Shown here: positions 1 through 6,993 of the stretch, piece after piece
How positions within the stretch are numbered: position 1 is the first letter of the stretch
How the letters are laid out: each line of letters starts with the position of its first letter
DNA from: Chitinophaga pinensis
GTDB taxonomy: Bacteria > Bacteroidota > Bacteroidia > Flavobacteriales > Flavobacteriaceae
Reading direction: 5' to 3'
Assembly: GCA_943324925.2 (NCBI GenBank)
Contig: CALPNL020000025.1
Span: 1 to 15,565, forward strand
DNA: 15,565 bases
Made by a program: the position numbers and the translations under genes
The notes under the pieces: generated by a model
Told to the model about the DNA's origin: nothing
Database searches by the model: none
The model's input: only the letters and a program-made list of their open reading frames with translations

Positions 1-974
1 AAATACGATTGTTGCTTTTCTTCCAAAGTGTGCGGTGCGTGGTCGGTCGCAATCACATCAATTCTATCGTCTAGCAAAGCTTCCCAAAGTGCATTTCTGT
101 CGTTTTCAGTTTTTACCGCAGGGTTCCATTTTATAAAATTGCCTTTGGTATCATAGTCTGCATTGGTAAACCAAAGATGATGAATACAAACTTCAGCAGT
201 AATTTTCTTTTGTTCCAATGGGATTTTATTGGTAAATAAATCCATTTCTTTCGCAGTAGAAAGATGGAAAATATGCAATCTCGCACCCGTTTTTTTCGCC
301 AAAGCAATCGCTTTTGAAGAAGATATAAAACATGCTTCTTCACTTCGGATTAAATGGTGTGCTTGAACTGGAATGTCCTCGCCATATTCGGCCTTGTATT
401 TTTCTAAATTGTTTTTAATAGTCGTTTCATCTTCGCAATGAACGGCAATAAGTAATGGCGTACTAGAAAAAATGCGCTCCAAAACATCTTCATTGTCCAC
501 CAACATATTTCCGGTTGAAGAGCCTAAAAATATTTTAACCCCCGCAACATTTTTAGGATTTGTTTTTAAAACTTCAGCTAAATTATCGTTACTAGCGCCC
601 ATCATAAAAGAGTAGTTTGCAAAAGAATTGTTCTCTGCAATTTTATATTTTTCCTCTAAAATATCTTGGGTTAACGCATTGGGAATGGTATTGGGTTGCT
701 CGATAAATGAGGTAACTCCTCCGGCTACCGCTGCCCGAGATTCCGATTCGATATCGCCTTTGTGAGTCAATCCCGGTTCTCTAAAATGAACTTGATCATC
801 AATAGCCCCTGGAATTAAGAAATTTCCCTCGGCATCAATTATTTTACAATCGGAAGATTTTGCACTTATAAAATCAGCAATTTCGACTATAAATTCATTC
901 TCTATTAATACATCACCTTCAAAAATTGATCCTTCATTTACAATCTTTGCGTTTTTGATTAAAATCCTGTTCAT
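1..974 (-). CDS. pyrC: Dihydroorotase, C-terminus cut off by the window edge
   Basis: The enzyme catalyses reversible cyclisation of N-carbamoyl-L-aspartate to dihydroorotate, the third step of de novo pyrimidine synthesis in the cytoplasm. The first 324 codons are present, beginning MNRILIKNAKIVNEG, a typical amidohydrolase N-terminal beta domain. Visible active-site elements are the DDQVHFREPGL strand at 59-69, K147 in GVKIFLGSSTGN (position of the carbamylated lysine in related hydrolases), H179 in AVHCED, H237 in HIFHLST and D311 in TDHAPH. The usual D-x-H-x-H-x-R motif reads D59-D60-Q61-V62-H63-F64-R65, so Gln replaces the first metal-binding His. As I recall, this form is general in Bacteroidota dihydroorotases. 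The gene starts 10 nt after the stop of the glycosyltransferase gene and is probably cotranscribed with it. About 100 residues should lie outside the window. Allantoinase or hydantoinase are less likely given the TDHAPH and HFREPGLTHK context. Confidence 0.93.
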   Translation of the reverse strand, partial: MNRILIKNAKIVNEGSIFEGDVLIENEFIVEIADFISAKSSDCKIIDAEGNFLIPGAIDDQVHFREPGLTHKGDIESESRAAVAGGVTSFIEQPNTIPNALTQDILEEKYKIAENNSFANYSFMMGASNDNLAEVLKTNPKNVAGVKIFLGSSTGNMLVDNEDVLERIFSSTPLLIAVHCEDETTIKNNLEKYKAEYGEDIPVQAHHLIRSEEACFISSSKAIALAKKTGARLHIFHLSTAKEMDLFTNKIPLEQKKITAEVCIHHLWFTNADYDTKGNFIKWNPAVKTENDRNALWEALLDDRIDVIATDHAPHTLEEKQQSY

Positions 975-984
975 CGTTTATTGA

Positions 985-1707
985 TTATAATCTATTTAAT
1001 AATTGGCGTATTCTTAAGGAAATAACTCCAAAAATAGCTTCTTTAATTATTGAATTACTCATTTTTGATTGTCCTTTAGTTCGGTCGGTAAAAATAATTG
1101 GCACCTCAACTATTTTAAACTTTTTACAATAGGCTCTGTATTTCATTTCTATTTGAAAGGCATATCCTATAAATTTGATTTTATTTAAATTTATGTTTTC
1201 CAATACATTTCTTCGGTAGCACATAAATCCTGCGGTGGCATCATGGATTTTCATACCAGTAATTTTCTTAACATAATAGGAGGCAAAAAAGGACAATAAT
1301 ACTCGACTTAAAGGCCAGTTTACCACATTGACTCCCGTTACATATCTGGAACCAATAGCTACCTCTGCACCTTCTTCACATGCTTGATATAATTTTTCTA
1401 AATCAGTTGGATTGTGAGAAAAATCGGCATCCATTTCAAAAATATAATCGTATTTTTTATCCAAAGCCCATCTGAAACCAAAAACATAAGCAGTTCCAAG
1501 TCCTGCTTTTTTTTCTCTTTTTTCTAAAAATAATTGGTCCTTAAATTCCGATTGAAGGGCCACCACTTTCGCAGCAGTTTTATCTGGAGAATTATCATCA
1601 ACTATGAGAATATGAAAAGATTTATTCAAAGAAAACACCGCTCTGATGATGGTTTCTATGTTTTCAATCTCGTTATAGGTAGGAATTATAACAATACTAT
1701 TACTCAT
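985..1707 (-). CDS. GT2 glycosyltransferase, DPM1-like polyprenol monophosphomannose synthase
   Basis: This is a 240-residue family 2 glycosyltransferase resembling dolichyl/polyprenyl-phosphate mannose synthases, which load a sugar from a nucleotide donor onto a polyprenyl-phosphate carrier at the inner membrane face. Visible motifs are VIIPTYNE (6-13), IVDDNSPD (35-42), the metal-binding MDADFSHNP (92-100, D93 and D95), AIGSRYV (117-123) and the acceptor-side RTKGQSKMS (209-217). Length matches catalytic-domain-only DPM1 types: there is no GtrA-like membrane domain after the catalytic part, so the protein should be soluble or peripheral. It precedes pyrC by 10 nt on the same strand and diverges from the DUF4271 gene. 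The donor sugar cannot be read from sequence; mannose is inferred from family resemblance. Confidence 0.88.
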   Translation of the reverse strand: MSNSIVIIPTYNEIENIETIIRAVFSLNKSFHILIVDDNSPDKTAAKVVALQSEFKDQLFLEKREKKAGLGTAYVFGFRWALDKKYDYIFEMDADFSHNPTDLEKLYQACEEGAEVAIGSRYVTGVNVVNWPLSRVLLSFFASYYVKKITGMKIHDATAGFMCYRRNVLENINLNKIKFIGYAFQIEMKYRAYCKKFKIVEVPIIFTDRTKGQSKMSNSIIKEAIFGVISLRIRQLLNRL

Positions 1708-1728
1708 AATTATCGGTCAATTTCAATG

Positions 1729-1736
1729 CAAAAATA
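1729..1736 (-). promoter_or_regulatory. -7 promoter element of the glycosyltransferase-pyrC unit
   Basis: On the minus strand this reads TATTTTTG, matching the Bacteroidota -7 consensus TAnnTTTG, 21 nt before the glycosyltransferase start. A clean -33 TTG is not visible at the expected spacing, so the assignment rests on the -7 box and position only. Confidence 0.5.
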
Positions 1737-1798
1737 AACTTTTTATGTTTTATGAATCATAATAATACTATAATAAATGAATCGGTTAAAAAATTTAG

Positions 1799-1806
1799 TA
1801 ATTTTG
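1799..1806 (+). promoter_or_regulatory. -7 promoter element of the DUF4271-hemD unit
   Basis: TAATTTTG matches TAnnTTTG and lies only 7 nt before the ATG at 1814. Transcription would begin a few bases before the start codon, giving a leaderless or nearly leaderless mRNA. No -33 TTG is seen at the usual spacing. Confidence 0.45.
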
Positions 1807-1813
1807 CACTCAT

Positions 1814-2479
1814 ATGATGGAACAGGTACTACATCCTCGAATAGTTGAAAATAAAGATTGGGCAACCGCTTTGTTTCTATTTTCATTAGTTTTAATTGCT
1901 TTATCGAAATCACTTTTTGAAAACAGGTTTAACGAGTTTATTAAACTAATTGTATCCGATAAATATTTAAAAGTTTATAAAGATTCTGGGCTCATGATGA
2001 GTTGGTTTACCATCTTTTTATTTATTGTTCAAATCGTCTCTTTTTCGTTTTTTATCCATTTATTATTAACGAGTTTTGATTATATAATTAAAACCGATTG
2101 GATTTCATTTATTCAAGTATTTACGTTCTTAACTGTTTTCATTTTATCGAAGTATCTAATTGAAAAAATTATAGGCACCGCATTTGATATTGAAGAATTT
2201 GTGGAACAATTTAATCTACAAAAAGTCAGTTACCGAACATTTATTGGGCTTTTTCTACTGCCATTTAATTGTTTTTTATTTTATAACGACTCCATTTCAC
2301 ATAATTTAATGTTGTTTTTTTTATTTATAATACTGATAATTAATGTTTTAACTTACTTATTGTCTATAAAAAATTATCAAAACTTACTCATTGGTAACTT
2401 ATTTTATTTTATTTTGTATCTTTGCGCACTTGAAATAGCTCCCTACTATTTTATGTATTATTGGTTTACAAAAAATTAG
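1814..2479 (+). CDS. DUF4271 family polytopic inner-membrane protein
   Basis: This is a 221-residue integral membrane protein with about five to six hydrophobic segments, near 16-32, 63-85, 97-118, 141-157, 164-184 and 192-215. The C-terminal signature LYLCALEIAPYYFMYY (201-216) is what I recognise as the DUF4271 family, which is restricted to Bacteroidota and has no established function. There is no signal peptide and no obvious catalytic motif. A second Met directly follows the first, so the start could be 1814 or 1817. The gene is 12 nt upstream of the HemD-like gene and probably cotranscribed. That linkage hints at a link with tetrapyrrole or envelope metabolism but does not prove one. 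Confidence 0.85.
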   Translation: MMEQVLHPRIVENKDWATALFLFSLVLIALSKSLFENRFNEFIKLIVSDKYLKVYKDSGLMMSWFTIFLFIVQIVSFSFFIHLLLTSFDYIIKTDWISFIQVFTFLTVFILSKYLIEKIIGTAFDIEEFVEQFNLQKVSYRTFIGLFLLPFNCFLFYNDSISHNLMLFFLFIILIINVLTYLLSIKNYQNLLIGNLFYFILYLCALEIAPYYFMYYWFTKN

Positions 2480-2491
2480 CATATTTAGAAA

Positions 2492-3250
2492 ATGTCAAGT
2501 ATGAAAGTGAAAACAATTTTGGTATCACAACCAGAACCTAAAGTGGATAATTCCCCTTACTTTGAATTGCAACAAAAACACAAAGTAAAAATTGATTTCA
2601 GGCCTTTTATTCATGTAGAAGGGGTTAATGCAAAAGAGATTAGACTTCAAAAAATTGACTTAAATAATTTTACCGCAATCATTTTAACAAGCAAGAATTC
2701 TGTAGATCATTTCTTTAGAGTTGCCGATGAAATGCGTTATAAAATTCCAGAAGGGTTAAAATACTTCTGCCAATCGGAAGCCGTGGCTTTCTATTTACAA
2801 AAATATGTAGTTTATAGAAAACGTAAAATTTATGTGGGTCAAAAAGACTTTGTTGATTTAACTACATTATTGAAAAAATATAAAGAAGAAAAATTCTTAT
2901 TACCAGCTTCAGATCAATTGAATGTTGAAGCAAAAATTATTTTGGATAATTTAAAAGTGAATTGGACTCAAGCAATATTTTATAAAACTGTAATGAGTGA
3001 TTTAACGGATTTATCAGATGTGTATTTTGATATTTTAGCTTTTTTTAGTCCAACAGGAATTAAATCGTTATTCAAAAATTTCCCTGACTTTAAACAAAAC
3101 AATACTCGAATAGCTGTTTTTGGAAGTTCTACACAAAAAGAAGCTTTAGAGCATGGCCTTCGAGTAGATATTATGGCTCCAACTCCGGAGGCACCTTCAA
3201 TGACTATGGCAATTGATAAATATATTGCTAAGGCAAATAAAGAAAAATAA
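2492..3250 (+). CDS. hemD: Uroporphyrinogen-III synthase (HemD family)
   Basis: This is a 252-residue protein of the HemD fold, which cyclises hydroxymethylbilane with inversion of ring D to give uroporphyrinogen III, the branch point to heme, siroheme and cobalamin. The family is poorly conserved, so the call rests on pattern. The first Rossmann-like half has a strand plus FTAIILTSKNSVDHFF (60-75). The second half has ILAFFSPTGIKSLFKNF (181-197), then RIAVFGSSTQKEALEHGL (206-223) and the C-terminal VDIMAPTPEAPSMTMAI (225-241), typical of the HemD APxPxxxSM end. Met4 (2501) is an alternative start, since MKVKTILVSQPEP looks like the family N-terminus. It follows the DUF4271 gene by 12 nt and is terminated by the hairpin at 3267-3302. 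Confidence 0.85.
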   Translation: MSSMKVKTILVSQPEPKVDNSPYFELQQKHKVKIDFRPFIHVEGVNAKEIRLQKIDLNNFTAIILTSKNSVDHFFRVADEMRYKIPEGLKYFCQSEAVAFYLQKYVVYRKRKIYVGQKDFVDLTTLLKKYKEEKFLLPASDQLNVEAKIILDNLKVNWTQAIFYKTVMSDLTDLSDVYFDILAFFSPTGIKSLFKNFPDFKQNNTRIAVFGSSTQKEALEHGLRVDIMAPTPEAPSMTMAIDKYIAKANKEK

Positions 3251-3266
3251 CCTTTTTCAAAAACAT

Positions 3267-3302
3267 AAAAAAAAGCTTTCAGTTTCCTGAAAGCTTTTTT
3301 TT
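3267..3302. terminator. Bidirectional intrinsic terminator between hemD and pckA
   Basis: This is a perfect inverted repeat: the arm AAGCTTTCAG (3273-3282), loop TTTC, and arm CTGAAAGCTT (3287-3296), extended by A8 on the left and T8 on the right into a 16-bp stem. The A tract and T tract make it work in both directions, serving the convergent hemD (plus) and pckA (minus) genes. Confidence 0.92.
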
Positions 3303-3316
3303 GAATTAATAATCTT

Positions 3317-4942
3317 CTACAATTGTGGGCCGGCTTTAACTAGGTTTTTACCTTCCTCGTTATCGGTGTATTGAACAAAGTTCTTAACGAATAGTTGTGC
3401 TAAATCACTTGCTTTGGAATCCCATTCTGAAGCATCCAAATAGGTAGTTCGAGGATCTAAAATTTCAGAATGCACTCCTTCTAATGCAACTGGAACTTCC
3501 AAATTAAATATTGGTATAATTTGACTTTCGGCTTTTTCAATTGAACCGTCAAGAATTCTATCAATAATAGCACGCGTATTTTGAATGGAAATTCTTTTTC
3601 CTGTTCCGTTCCAACCTGTATTTACCATATAGGCAGTGGCGTTGTGTTGCTCCATTTTCTTAACTAATTCCTCCCCATATTTTGTAGGGTGCAAACATAA
3701 AAAAGCTTTACCAAAACATGCGGAAAAGGTGGGTTCTGGTTTTGTAACTCCTCTTTCCGTTCCTGCTAATTTCGCTGTGAAACCGGAAAGAAAATAGTAC
3801 TTTGTTTGCTCTGGTGTTAATTTTGAAACTGGGGGCATTACACCAAAAGCATCTGCTGTAAGGAAAATTACTTTAGAAGCATGCCCTGCTTTTGAAACGG
3901 GTTTAACAATATTGTGAATGTGATCTATTGGATACGAAACTCTGGTATTTTGTGTTACTGAACCGTCTTTGAAATCAATTTGACCATTTGCGTCAAGCGT
4001 CACATTTTCAAGTAGGGCATTTTTGGTAATTGCTCCGTAAATGTCGGGTTCGTTTTCCTTACTTAAGTCGATTGTTTTAGCATAGCAACCACCTTCATAA
4101 TTAAAAACCCCTTCCTCATCCCAACCGTGTTCGTCGTCACCAATTAACTCTCTTTTTGGATCGGTAGATAAGGTGGTTTTTCCAGTTCCTGACAAGCCAA
4201 AAAAGATAGCGACATCATTATTTTCCCCTTTATTTGCAGAACAATGCATGGAAGCTATTCCTTTCAATGGCAAATAGTAATTCATCATTGAAAACAATCC
4301 TTTTTTCATTTCACCTCCGTACCAAGTCCCACCAATTAATTGGATTTTCTCCGTTAAATTAAAGGCGACATAAACTTCGGAGTTTAAATTATGACTTTTA
4401 TACTCTTTGAAACTAGCTTTTGAAGCGTTCATAACCACAAAATCAGGTTCTCCAAAATTTTCTAATTCTTCATCTGTTGGTCGGATGAACATATTTTTCA
4501 CAAAATGAGCCTGCCAAGCCACTTCCATAATAAATCTAACTTTTAATCTTGAGTTTTCGTTAGCGCCACAAAAAGCATCAACAACATATAATTTCTTTCC
4601 TGAAAGTTGTTCGGTAGTAGTGGCTTTCAATGCATTCCAAGTATCTTGAGAAATGGCTTTATTATCATTTACCGCTTTATCTGAAGCCCACCAAATAGTG
4701 TCTTTGGTAATTGCATCTTTAACGATGTACTTGTCTTTTGGAGAACGACCGGTAAAAACTCCAGTCATAACATTTACAGCTCCCAACTCGGATAATTGCC
4801 CTTTTTCAAAACCTTCCAACTTGGAATTTAATTCTTCATTATATAATAATTCAAATGAGGGATTGTAGATAATATTCTGAGTGTTTTTAATACCATATTT
4901 TCCCAACGAAATCGATATAGTAAATTGGCTATAGTTATGCAT
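3317..4942 (-). CDS. pckA: Phosphoenolpyruvate carboxykinase (ATP)
   Basis: The enzyme converts oxaloacetate plus ATP to phosphoenolpyruvate, CO2 and ADP. It is the cytosolic entry step of gluconeogenesis from TCA intermediates, and in some anaerobes it runs in reverse. The 541 residues fit the usual 525-540. Visible motifs are TGRSPKDKY (64-72, oxaloacetate-binding Arg), TWYGGEMKKG (206-215, metal-site Lys), SMHCSAN (231-237, metal His), the P-loop GLSGTGKTTLS (249-259), kinase-2 motif LIGDDEHGWD (266-275, metal Asp) and TRVSYPI (333-339). The first Met is chosen because the following YSQFTISISLGKYGI resembles the family N-terminus. DUF423 lies upstream on the same strand with a 76-nt gap that holds its own -7 element. 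The promoter has two TAAATATTTA palindromes that may be operators. Confidence 0.97.
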   Translation of the reverse strand: MHNYSQFTISISLGKYGIKNTQNIIYNPSFELLYNEELNSKLEGFEKGQLSELGAVNVMTGVFTGRSPKDKYIVKDAITKDTIWWASDKAVNDNKAISQDTWNALKATTTEQLSGKKLYVVDAFCGANENSRLKVRFIMEVAWQAHFVKNMFIRPTDEELENFGEPDFVVMNASKASFKEYKSHNLNSEVYVAFNLTEKIQLIGGTWYGGEMKKGLFSMMNYYLPLKGIASMHCSANKGENNDVAIFFGLSGTGKTTLSTDPKRELIGDDEHGWDEEGVFNYEGGCYAKTIDLSKENEPDIYGAITKNALLENVTLDANGQIDFKDGSVTQNTRVSYPIDHIHNIVKPVSKAGHASKVIFLTADAFGVMPPVSKLTPEQTKYYFLSGFTAKLAGTERGVTKPEPTFSACFGKAFLCLHPTKYGEELVKKMEQHNATAYMVNTGWNGTGKRISIQNTRAIIDRILDGSIEKAESQIIPIFNLEVPVALEGVHSEILDPRTTYLDASEWDSKASDLAQLFVKNFVQYTDNEEGKNLVKAGPQL

Positions 4943-4955
4943 AATTTGGCTTATT

Positions 4956-4988
4956 AATAAATATTTATTTTACAAAAGTAAATATTTA
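4956..4988. promoter_or_regulatory. pckA promoter region with two TAAATATTTA palindromes
   Basis: The minus-strand sequence TACTTTTG (complement of 4973-4980) fits the Bacteroidota -7 consensus and lies 30 nt before the pckA start. It is flanked by a perfect 14-bp palindrome AATAAATATTTATT (4956-4969) and a perfect 10-bp palindrome TAAATATTTA (4979-4988). The shared core TAAATATTTA is repeated with centres 21 bp apart, two helical turns. Such short AT palindromes arise readily in AT-rich DNA: the same 10-mer occurs inside the DUF4271 coding region at 1960. The operator role is therefore tentative. Confidence 0.4.
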
Positions 4989-5018
4989 AAACAAGCTATA
5001 TTACATTTTTAATAAAAA

Positions 5019-5405
5019 TTAAACCTTTTTTCTGCTTAAATTAACAAATAACCAAAACCAAGCGGTCAAAAATAACAATCCTCCAATTGGGGTTACAAAT
5101 CCAAAGGGTTTAAAGTTGAAAGGTAATAAGCTATTTAAGGCTAAAAAATACAACGACCCTGAAAAAAGTAGAATTCCAAATAAAGTGCTAAAATAAATGA
5201 ATTTTTTAGCTGTATTTGAAATTGAATTTGTAGTTCCAACAAACAATAAAAATAGTGCATGGTACATTTGATATCTTACCCCTGTTTCAAAAGTATTGAC
5301 CTCTAAAATTCCAACCATTTTCTTTAACGCGTGAGCCCCAAAAGCTCCAAATGCTATTGCAATAAATCCAAAAAAAGCTGCTGCTTTTATAATTTTTTTG
5401 TCCAT
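5019..5405 (-). CDS. DUF423 family small membrane protein
   Basis: This 128-residue integral membrane protein has four predicted hydrophobic segments, near 7-26, 47-59, 69-91 and 103-123. Family landmarks are AIAFGAFGAHALKK (16-29), TFETGVRYQMYHALFLL (38-54), GILLFSGSLYFLAL (77-90) and TPIGGLLFLTAWFWLF (105-120), which together identify DUF423 (YgdD/YwdK-like). Its biochemical role is unknown. It is upstream of pckA on the same strand with a 76-nt gap. The minus-strand TATTTTTG at 5426-5433 is a candidate -7 box of its own. The protein diverges from the saccharopine dehydrogenase-family gene. Confidence 0.9.
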   Translation of the reverse strand: MDKKIIKAAAFFGFIAIAFGAFGAHALKKMVGILEVNTFETGVRYQMYHALFLLFVGTTNSISNTAKKFIYFSTLFGILLFSGSLYFLALNSLLPFNFKPFGFVTPIGGLLFLTAWFWLFVNLSRKKV

Positions 5406-5425
5406 GATCTTTAAAATTGTTTTTA

Positions 5426-5433
5426 CAAAAATA
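5426..5433 (-). promoter_or_regulatory. -7 promoter element of the DUF423 gene
   Basis: The minus strand reads TATTTTTG, matching TAnnTTTG, 20 nt before the start codon. No convincing -33 TTG was found at the expected spacing. Confidence 0.45.
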
Positions 5434-5510
5434 AACTTATATAATTTATTAGTGAAACATTAAACTTAATAAACTATCAATCAAAAATTTCAATTTTAAA
5501 ATTTAATTTA

Positions 5511-5549
5511 GTTATAAATATAACAAATTCATACATTTGTGTTATAAAT
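5511..5549 (+). promoter_or_regulatory. Promoter and candidate operator of the saccharopine dehydrogenase-family gene
   Basis: TACATTTG at 5532-5539 matches the -7 consensus TAnnTTTG and lies 16 nt before the ATG at 5556. Just upstream is the dyad GTTATA-AA-TATAAC (5511-5524), with perfect 6-bp arms in the spacer region of the promoter. Its left half GTTATAAAT recurs at 5541-5549, exactly 30 bp downstream (about three helical turns), between the -7 box and the start codon. An Lrp/AsnC regulator is encoded directly downstream of the enzyme, so this is a plausible binding site. Regulator identity is inference. Confidence 0.45.
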
Positions 5550-5555
5550 TTTAAT

Positions 5556-6926
5556 ATGAGAAATATCTTAATAATTGGAGCAGGACGATCTGCTTCTTCG
5601 TTAATTCAGTATTTACTTGATAAATCGGTTGATGAAAACCTTCAACTAACCATTGGAGATCTCTCAGTGGATTTAGCCAAAAGAAAAACCAACTCGCATC
5701 CCAACGCAACTGCAATTGCTCTCGATATATTTGATGAAAATCAAAGAAAAACAGAAATTCAAAAGGCCAATATTGTCATTTCAATGTTGCCAGCCCACTT
5801 ACATATTGAAGTTGCTAAAGATTGTATTTCCTTTAAAAAACACCTCGTTACCGCTTCCTATATCAGCGAATCAATGCAAAATCTAGACGCCGCAGCTAAA
5901 GAAAATAATTTAGTTTTCATGAATGAAATAGGACTTGATCCAGGAATTGATCATATGAGCGCCATGAAAATCATTGATGAAATTCGCAATAAAGGTGGTA
6001 AAATGATTTTGTTTGAATCGTTTTGTGGTGGTTTAGTAGCACCGGAATCTGATACTAATTTATGGAATTACAAATTTACTTGGGCACCTAGAAATGTGGT
6101 TCTTGCCGGCCAAGGCGGAGCTGCAAAGTTTATCCAAGAAGGTACTTATAAATACATTCCCTACCAAAAAGTTTTCAGTAGAACCGAGTTTATGGAAGTA
6201 GAAGGTTACGGCAGATTTGAGGCTTACGCCAATAGAGATTCGCTGAAATACAGGAGCGTTTACGGATTAGATGATATATTGACTTTATACCGTGGAACCC
6301 TCAGAAGAGTCGGTTTTTCGAAAGCGTGGAACATGTTTGTCCAACTCGGAATGACAGATGATTCCTATATTATGGACGATTCCGAAACCATGAATTACCG
6401 ACAATTCACAAATTCCTTCCTGCCGTATCACCCAACAGATTCTGTAGAAATCAAATTGCGATTGAATTTAAAAATCGATCAAGACGATGTGATGTGGGAC
6501 AAATTAGTGGAGTTAGATCTTTTTAATCCTAACAAAATAGTGGGATTAAAAAATGCCACGCCAGCCCAAATTTTAGAAAAAATACTTTGCGATAGTTGGA
6601 CGTTACAGCATGATGATAAAGACATGATTGTAATGTATCACAAATTTGGTTACGAAATTAATGGTGTAAAAAAGCAAATTGATTCCAAAATGGTGTGCGT
6701 TGGGGAAGACCAAACCTATACCGCAATGTCTAAAACCGTGGGATTGCCCGTAGCGATTGCCACTTTACAAATCTTGAACGGAAAAATCACCACTCCTGGC
6801 GTACAACTTCCAATTACAAAGGAAGTGTATTCTCCTATTTTAGCCGAATTAGAAACCCTAGGCGTTGTCTTTAAAGAAGTTAAAATGCCTTACGAAGGTT
6901 ATAATCCAAATAGCGTTATGAGTTAG
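5556..6926 (+). CDS. Saccharopine dehydrogenase family protein (LYS9/AASS-type)
   Basis: This 456-residue oxidoreductase resembles saccharopine dehydrogenase (glutamate-forming), which in lysine catabolism oxidises saccharopine to glutamate and 2-aminoadipate semialdehyde, and saccharopine reductase in fungal lysine synthesis. The N-terminal Rossmann fold shows ILIIGAGRSASSLIQYL (4-20), with an acidic residue, D35, after the second strand. Diagnostic motifs of the LYS9/AASS group are FMNEIGLDPGIDHMSAM (121-137), ESFCGGLVAPES (154-165) and NYKFTWAPRN (171-180). No lysine-ketoglutarate reductase gene is in the window, so the saccharopine source is unknown and the true substrate could be another imino-acid adduct. 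The downstream lrp gene starts after 67 nt and has its own -7 box. Regulation by that Lrp-type protein is likely by context. Confidence 0.88.
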   Translation: MRNILIIGAGRSASSLIQYLLDKSVDENLQLTIGDLSVDLAKRKTNSHPNATAIALDIFDENQRKTEIQKANIVISMLPAHLHIEVAKDCISFKKHLVTASYISESMQNLDAAAKENNLVFMNEIGLDPGIDHMSAMKIIDEIRNKGGKMILFESFCGGLVAPESDTNLWNYKFTWAPRNVVLAGQGGAAKFIQEGTYKYIPYQKVFSRTEFMEVEGYGRFEAYANRDSLKYRSVYGLDDILTLYRGTLRRVGFSKAWNMFVQLGMTDDSYIMDDSETMNYRQFTNSFLPYHPTDSVEIKLRLNLKIDQDDVMWDKLVELDLFNPNKIVGLKNATPAQILEKILCDSWTLQHDDKDMIVMYHKFGYEINGVKKQIDSKMVCVGEDQTYTAMSKTVGLPVAIATLQILNGKITTPGVQLPITKEVYSPILAELETLGVVFKEVKMPYEGYNPNSVMS

Positions 6927-6937
6927 AAGTTATTTCG

Positions 6938-6978
6938 TATTTTTGCTTTTCAATTATTACCAAAAACACTTTTTTGGT
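6938..6978 (+). promoter_or_regulatory. lrp promoter and leader palindrome
   Basis: TATTTTTG at 6938-6945 matches the -7 consensus, 48 nt upstream of the regulator start. In the transcribed leader, 6959-6978 is a perfect dyad: ACCAAAAA (6959-6966), loop CACT, TTTTTGGT (6971-6978). It could be an autoregulatory operator or a weak RNA hairpin. A terminator is less likely because the following bases are A-rich rather than T-rich. Confidence 0.4.
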
Positions 6979-6993
6979 TAAAATAAAAAAGAC

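Noticed and set aside
131..343. 70-codon minus-strand open frame inside pyrC
   Set aside because: It is a frame shadow of the dihydroorotase, whose own frame carries H179, H237 and neighbouring motifs across this region.
2417..2424. TATCTTTG inside the 3' end of the DUF4271 gene as a hemD promoter
   Set aside because: It encodes part of the conserved LYLCALE motif, and the nearest TTG is 23 nt away at the edge of allowed spacing. It is best explained by coding constraint.
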